A DNA stretch of 6,578 nucleotides from the NCBI GenBank assembly GCA_946408315.1, contig CAMJRV010000134.1, forward strand, positions 1-6,578, read 5' to 3'. Position numbers and translations under genes: made by a program. Source of the DNA: an uncultured Bacillota bacterium (lineage in GTDB: Bacteria; Bacillota; Clostridia; Peptostreptococcales; Anaerovoracaceae). Under the pieces are notes generated by a model that was not told the origin of the DNA, made no database searches, and saw only the letters and a list, made by a program, of their open reading frames with translations. Of this stretch, positions 1 to 6,578 are shown piece by piece; position 1 is the first letter of the stretch, and each line of letters starts with the position of its first letter.

Positions 1-1323
1 TTCCGGAATGCCATTTCTCTTCAATATCGCCATCGCATTTTTATCAAAGAAAATAGCAGGCTGCCCGGTGCCAATCTCTACCAGTTCAGTCACCTTCATA
101 AGAAATTCTTCCGGTGTATTGTCATTGACCCTGACATTTATCGTCGGAACGTGCATTCTGGTATCCATCGTAGCTTGAAGTGCCATATACGAAATATCGT
201 TAACCCCTGTCTCTCCGTTTTGCTGAATTCCGCCGACAGTCAATCCGTGGAAAGGCTGATATCCGGAGTAATATACGGAAGACGCTTCTGAAATCGCATA
301 AATCATTTCCGCCATTTTTATCCACAGGCACTCCAGCAATTCCTGCGCTTCCGTCTCCGTGATTACGCCTGCCTTTAAATCAGCTTCATAATACGGATAG
401 AGGTACTGGTCCGGCCTGCCAATGGTAAAGGCAGGAGCATTTTCTTCTGTGTATAGCAGAACCTGGGTAAACCATACAGCCTGGATTGCCTCTTGGTAGC
501 TGCGCGCACTTTCATAGGGAACTCTTGAACAGATCTCGGCAATTTTTAATAATTCCTTTTGCCTTTCAGGATCTTTTTCTTCCTTAGATAATTCCAGAGC
601 TTTTGCCGCATAACGGTCTGCCAAAACCTTGGCCGCATCGCAGCAGATGATCACAGATTGATAGAACAATCTTTGATCAAAATTAGAAACGTCCTCGCGG
701 TCAAGTTCATTTAACCTCAACGTGGCTTCCTCTTTCAGTGCCTTAAATCCTTTTTTCAGAATGATGCCGCTAAAATCCGCAGCAAACTCACCCGCTCCCG
801 CTTGTGATTTGCATTCGCCGAATACAATTCCCGTGTTATAGGCTACGCTTTTTACATCTTCACTCAAGTTAGCGATGTAATAGTCCTCCATCGTTTTTCC
901 TTCCCAATATGGAAAAACTTCTGCTTTCAGGATCTCTTTATCTTCTTCACTTATTTGATAAGGGTCCTGCGGTCTTGTGGCCATCGTGTCCAGCTCATCT
1001 TTATACCAGCTGATCAGAACCTCCGGGGATACAAGAACTGACCTTGGCTGTTTGCCATAGGTTCCTACGATCAGTTCATTCGGCAGGATATTAATCGTTC
1101 TCACCGACAGATAGTCATACAAAGCCTGCGCTCGCTTTATGCAGGCGTCCTTCGCTTCATTCTCTTTGTAAGTTTTGGTGTAACTGACCGCTCTTTCGGT
1201 ATCTATCGTCGGCGTACAAAGCCAATATTGATCTCTTAGCTTGTTAACCCGATCCGTAACTCCGTGTGTCCACGCTTCTCTGTCGATCGACTCTGCGCTT
1301 ATGCTGCATCCACGTTCTTTCAT
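1..1323 (-). CDS. Glycyl radical enzyme (PFL/glycerol dehydratase-like), C-terminus cut off by window edge
   Basis: An open frame of 441 codons runs from the ATG at 1323-1321 to the left edge with no stop. A GGAGGT ribosome site lies 5 nt upstream of the ATG. The order of blocks fits the PFL-like domain of glycyl radical enzymes: ELIVG (83-87), a TRPQDPYQIS block (117-125), FPYWEGKT (137-144), GRPDQYLYPYY (302-312), ELLECLWIK (328-336), LTVGG (361-365) and EFLMK..ELVEIGTGQPA (407-423). Spacing resembles glycerol/propanediol dehydratases, hydroxyproline dehydratase and related lyases more than pyruvate formate-lyase itself. Family members are about 790-850 residues, so roughly half is missing. 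The active-site Cys loop (GCVE-type) is expected only about a dozen residues past the edge, and the C-terminal RVAGY-type glycyl loop further on, so the reaction cannot be assigned. Activity would need a radical-SAM activase, not seen here. It has its own promoter and follows a terminator, so it is a separate transcription unit from the upstream genes. Family call is firm; substrate unknown. Confidence 0.9.
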   Translation of the reverse strand, partial: MKERGCSISAESIDREAWTHGVTDRVNKLRDQYWLCTPTIDTERAVSYTKTYKENEAKDACIKRAQALYDYLSVRTINILPNELIVGTYGKQPRSVLVSPEVLISWYKDELDTMATRPQDPYQISEEDKEILKAEVFPYWEGKTMEDYYIANLSEDVKSVAYNTGIVFGECKSQAGAGEFAADFSGIILKKGFKALKEEATLRLNELDREDVSNFDQRLFYQSVIICCDAAKVLADRYAAKALELSKEEKDPERQKELLKIAEICSRVPYESARSYQEAIQAVWFTQVLLYTEENAPAFTIGRPDQYLYPYYEADLKAGVITETEAQELLECLWIKMAEMIYAISEASSVYYSGYQPFHGLTVGGIQQNGETGVNDISYMALQATMDTRMHVPTINVRVNDNTPEEFLMKVTELVEIGTGQPAIFFDKNAMAILKRNGIPE

Positions 1324-4300
1324 TTTCTACCTCCATAATACTCATGCCAATGCATGAATACGGCTTTGGCCATACTTTTTATACTACTTATATTAACATC
1401 TATATTTATGTTTGTAAATACTATTCATAAATTGTTTTTCAGTTATTTGCCAATCGTATTTCAAAGCTTATTTCAGAGACAGACAACAAAAAGAGACAGG
1501 GAGGGGCGTTGCATTTCCCTCCCTGCCTATATTAAATAGTTAACATAAATATGGCTATTTTTTTATTTGCATCAGCTCAACGGCGATCCCGTCAGGGTCT
1601 TTCACATAGACCCAATAAATGGGACTCTCTGAAGCTTCATCTTCCAAGGGGTCCGACACCACCGGCAAACCCAGTCGGCGAAATTTTTCAACCCATTGAA
1701 AAATGTCATCTACCAGATATGCCACATGATGCTTGCCGATAAAATTAATAGGACAGGGGTTTCCCTCAGGTGTTTCGGGATCGGAAAACTCCAGCAGTTC
1801 CAGGCACTGGCCGGGGATAATTTCAACAATACAATTTCTGTAAGTGCAGCAATCGAACCCCATCCCCTTGCCTTCTGCTTCGCTCGTAATCAGATCGGTC
1901 GGCCCGCTGATTACCTTAAACCCCATTACGTTCTCATAAAAGTCTATTGATTTTTCCAGATTCCTTACGCATATGCCTATATGCGCTAATTCCTTTACCT
2001 TCATGCTTATCACCTTCCAATCCAACCTATAGTTTAATTTTATAAAGAGCTCCCGACAATCTGTTATCGTAGCTAATCAACTTAAATTCATGTATCATTC
2101 CCTTCAGCATCTGAGCCTGTCCGGCCATTTCCTCACTGACAGACGCACTTTCTTCCGCCGTAGCCGTATTGGACTGTGTTACCTTGGATATTTCGTGAAT
2201 ACCCATGTTGATCTGTCCAATGGCAGTCTCCTGCTGCACGGATGCTTCCGCTATCAATCCAACTTTTGCTTCTGTATCGGATACGCCCGTAACGATTTTT
2301 TTCAGTGCATCTGCAGTCTCGTTTGCTATTTTATAACCTTCCTCGATTTTTTTGATTGAATTATCAATCATTTCCGTAGTTTCCTTGGCGGCGTTAGCAC
2401 TTCTGGCCGCCAGATTTCTTACTTCTTCCGCCACAACTGCAAAGCCTTTTCCGTGAATGCCTGCTCTGGCCGCTTCAACCGCTGCATTGAGCGCCAGAAT
2501 ATTCGTTTGGAATGCAATATCGTCTATCGCTTTTATTACGCCCCCTATATTTTTTGAGGATTCTTTTATATCGCTCATTGCAGACAGCATGCCCAGCATC
2601 TGGTCATTTCCTTTTTGGGCAAACTCTTTTGCTTTTATTGACAGTTCATTTGCCTGTTTCGCATTCTCAGCATTCTGCTTTGTCTGTTCTGCCACAGTGG
2701 ACACGGTCGCACTGATCTCTTCAACGGAACTGGCCTGTTCAGACGCGCCCTGGGACAGCATCATGCTGGAAGCGGATACTTGATCTGCACCCATGCCGAC
2801 CTGGTCCGCCGCACTGTTGATTTCCATAAAAACTCTGTTGAATTGCTCTATAATATAATTGATAGAATCTTTAAGCGCTTTGAAGTCGCCTGCATAATCT
2901 CTGTTGATTCCAACTGAAATGTCCTTTTCAGCCATTTTCGACAGGATCCCTGTCAGTTCATCGATTACGGATTTGATAAAGCCTGTACTTTCCATCAATG
3001 AATTGTTTAATGAAGTAAAGAGTTCAGCGATCTCTTTTGTGTCTGCATCCGGTTCGGATACTTCCGATGAGATATTTAAATTCCCGTCTGCAAGCTCCTG
3101 TAAATTATCGATCAGCTTCTGTATCTCATTTTTTTGATAATCTAATTGCTTAACAGCAGTTTCTTCTGCATTTTTTAATTCTGTTATCTCATTTGCTATT
3201 TCAAGATAGCTTCTGGTTTCTCCCTGCTTATCTTTGATCGGAATAAACTGTGTTTGGTACCATATCTTCGTATATTCATTGCATTCTATAAATTCCTGGC
3301 GTGTATTGGTGTTTACACAATCCTTGAGTATGCAGGTATCTTTATCACAGCCAAAGGTTTTATAGCAATCCTCATCAAAAACTTCTTCACTTGTTTTTCC
3401 GATCAGATTCATATTCATTTTATTCGCAAATTTCAGCTTATAGTCTTTATCGAGAATCATAAGATAAGACGGTAAGGTATCCAGAATTCCGACCAGACAG
3501 CCCATCGCCTCATTAATATTTGTAACGATATCCATATAGGCGCCGTTTAAGCCTTTATGATCCGCTCTTCTTGATAAGGTGCCATCCAAAGCGGCTTCAT
3601 AAAGCAGTTTCGTTTCTGAGTTCAGCTTCAATATATTATTTTTTAATAGATTGACGGCGTTTGATAAAACATCTTTATCAGATACTATCTTTATTTCATT
3701 TGACAAATTACCGTCTGCAATCATCTGAACATTTTCCGATTGCATCGCAAGGTACTCTCTGATACGTTCCAGCGCTGTGCCGATTTCTCCTGCTTCATCA
3801 TTTGAGCCGGAAGGCACTTTAAATTCCGTATTGCCATCGGCTAATTCATTTGCCCATTCTGCAAGAGTTTTTAAACTTTGCTTTAAAGCAGCAGTATCTG
3901 TATCAATTTCGTTAACATCCGAATCATCCGTTTCTTGGAGTAAATATCCATCCACAGCTTCAGAAAGCGCCCTGTTCTCCAGATTCAATTTAACCATAGC
4001 AGCGCTTAACTGGTTCAGATACTCCCTGATACGTTCCAGCTTCAGGCTTATCTGTCCGATCTCATCATTTGATTTATCATAAGCCTTAAATTCCGTATCG
4101 CCGTCCGTCAAACGGCCGGCCCATTCCGCCAGTGCATTTAAACGTCCGGCGATTAAGACCTTTGCCGAAAAATATGTAACAAGGAATGAAAATAAGCCGA
4201 TAAGGAAACCGCCTATTGCGATTCCGATGAATTCCGCAGCGTCATTTTTACTGCTAAAATAGTTGATCACCATACCAATGGGTACCATTAATATAAAGAT

Positions 4301-6578
4301 AGGGCATGCAAGTCTAAGACTGATCGGAAAGTATACATTTTCCTTCATCATTTTTCCCTCCAAAAAATTTGAATAGAAACTTAAATAAAAAATATTTTTA
4401 CCGAAATGAACTGCACCCCAAATGTTAGACAATAAAACTAATATTTGGAGGTGCAGTTTTATAGAGAATATGAATTGAAGGCCTTACTAAAGTCCATAGA
4501 TGACAACTTTGTTGTTACTCAGTATCCCTGATCATGCAAATCTGGTCATAAAAGTCTTCAGCGGTTATTCCCAACTCTTTAATTTTATCGGTGACATCGG
4601 TAGGAACGGAATCTCCGGGCAATATCGCATTCAGTTTTCCGCCCATGAAGATATGATATTCTTTATCTCTTTTTGCCGCAAGGTCTAATATCTGCTTTGC
4701 GTAATCCAGCCCCTGTCCATTATGGACACTGACCCCGATATACTTCGTACCTTCTTCATCGGCCAAATCAAGGGCTGTCGGAGGATCCACATCAACTCCG
4801 CCGTTAATAACATCCGCACCCATTTCCGCAAGCACTGTGCATACAACAATAAGGCCGTATGTGTGACCGTCACCTGACGCCACGACTACCTTTTTTCCTG
4901 CCAATGCATTATCTTCTATTCCTCGCGCCTTCATCTCGGCTACTATTTCATCACGCATTTCTACGGCTTGCTTTCCTAAAACCGTAGGGAATTTGGGGGT
5001 TAGTGTACCTTTGGCTCCCGCCCTGTGATGGAAGGTTGCTTCGAATCGGTTCGGGTTCATACTCTTTAATGTCATGAACATTTCCAACGGATCTTCCGTA
5101 TTGATACCGGCTTCTTTCAGCACGTTCATGGCGTTTTCAAAGAATAGTTTCCCCTCTTTTTTTAACTCCTCCACGATTTCTTCAAAGGAGGACCAGTCAA
5201 GCATATCTTCCCAGTACAATGCTCCTTCAAGGGCCCGGGCTCCTACAGAACAGATGTCAAATAATGCCTGGGCCGTAGGTACGGCAATTCGTTCTGTAAT
5301 CGCGATCGTATTAAGGGCCAAGCCCATCTTATACTTTCGCTCGACCAGACAATCGAACATAATCTCTTCTCCGCTGGATCCATAATTGGCCGTGATATCA
5401 TGATCCCACTGTGTTACAGTAGATCCATTCATGTAGGAAAGGGCTCGCTGTTCGTCCGTAGAAAGCAGCTCGTGAATCGCGACAGCGATAGCAGCCCGGC
5501 TCTTTTGCTCTTTCAGCAATCCGCCAAGGCCTGTCTGATACCTTGTATGACATAAGTCGTGTACAATATAGTGCTCCAGTAAAGCATATCCCACATATGT
5601 AACACAGTCCATGGCATACCCGGGAAATCCATCATCCATATAGGAATCGACCGAAATATGATCATCCCATTTAGATGAAACGATACCGATTGATTTAACG
5701 AAATCTATCATATGCTGTCTGTGATCAGTAAATCCGGGCTGCCCCCAGAAAAATTGAGATACCAAGCCTACTCTCGGCGACCCGGCTTTGACGGCATTTA
5801 TCGTAGTTTCAAGGGCATTCGGGCTTGCCAGATGATGATCTGCAAAGATCAATTCTATGGGTGCTGTCTGCATCTCCAGCCAATCTTCAGTGCCATCCAT
5901 TACAAAGCTTGTCGGCTTTGGCGCATTTTCTCTGTATTCTTTCGGCAGGGCCATTAACGGACTTGATATAATTTCTATTGTCTCAAGACGTACACCGGTT
6001 CTTTGCACAAATTCATACGCTTGCTTTATCGCTTCTTTTTGTTCTTTCAGAGTTGCCAGCCCCATGAAAATTTCCCAGGTGATTTCTCCCTTTTTAATAT
6101 TGTCCTGAATAAAATCCTCATAAGTATCATATCCGTATTTTTCAAGGAAAAGGCTCCGCTTCATCTTTATTTCACGACCGATTTCACGACCTTCTTCCAG
6201 GACGGATGCACCGCTTGGCATTCCCGTTGGCTTCAGTGACCGTACATAATTTACCGACTCTTGATTCATTACATTTTCCTCCACTGCTATCTGTAATACG
6301 AACCTCCATATTGTTGCAGTCTGTACTGCATCATTATGGAGGTTGGTATCAAGTATTTATTGATACTCCCGGAAATATCCGCTTCGTCTTTTTCTAGAAA
6401 AGCTTATTGCCGTGTCCAGGAATATATTTTGCACTTTGCTTGCCATTTTCAGTAATCACATATGATACTGAAAGTTCGCCGTTTCCATCAAGATCAATGT
6501 CTTGGGCCTTCATGAAATTTACTCTGCAGAACGTTTCCAATTGACCTTGCACATTCTTTATCGTGGTTGTTTTTTCGC

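Overview
The window looks like part of a chromosome from an anaerobic, low-to-moderate GC Firmicute, probably a clostridial lineage. This rests on strong GGAGG-type ribosome sites, an oxygen-sensitive glycyl radical enzyme, a coenzyme-B12 carbon-skeleton mutase of the glutamate mutase type, and a clostridial-style chemoreceptor. No taxonomic marker is present, so the assignment is inference. All supported genes lie on the minus strand and are read from right to left.

Layout in the direction of transcription: (1) 6578-6394, the last 61 codons of an unrecognised protein with an EF-hand/dockerin-like D-x-D-x-D-G loop. (2) 6393-6270, a leader with two adjacent hairpins just upstream of the next ribosome site. 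(3) 6269-4515, a single-chain B12 mutase with an N-terminal barrel and a C-terminal cobalamin domain carrying D-x-H-x-x-G, most like 2-methyleneglutarate mutase. (4) 4514-4349, a spacer holding a 20-bp inverted repeat that resembles an IS3-family end, then an AT-rich tract. (5) 4348-2027, a methyl-accepting chemotaxis protein with almost no extracellular part, several HAMP units and a cytoplasmic PAS domain with a four-cysteine cluster. (6) 2004-1555, a small VOC metalloprotein of the methylmalonyl-CoA epimerase/glyoxalase type, 22 nt after the receptor and closed by a clear intrinsic terminator. (7) 1323-1, the first 441 residues of a glycyl radical enzyme behind its own near-consensus promoter; its catalytic Cys and Gly lie beyond the left edge.

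Taken together this reads as a small catabolic locus. Two radical enzymes (glycyl radical and adenosylcobalamin radical) and a possible epimerase are interleaved with a chemoreceptor that probably senses something inside the cell. The substrate cannot be named from the sequence. Each protein family is known; the novelty, if any, is in the combination and in the intergenic structures.
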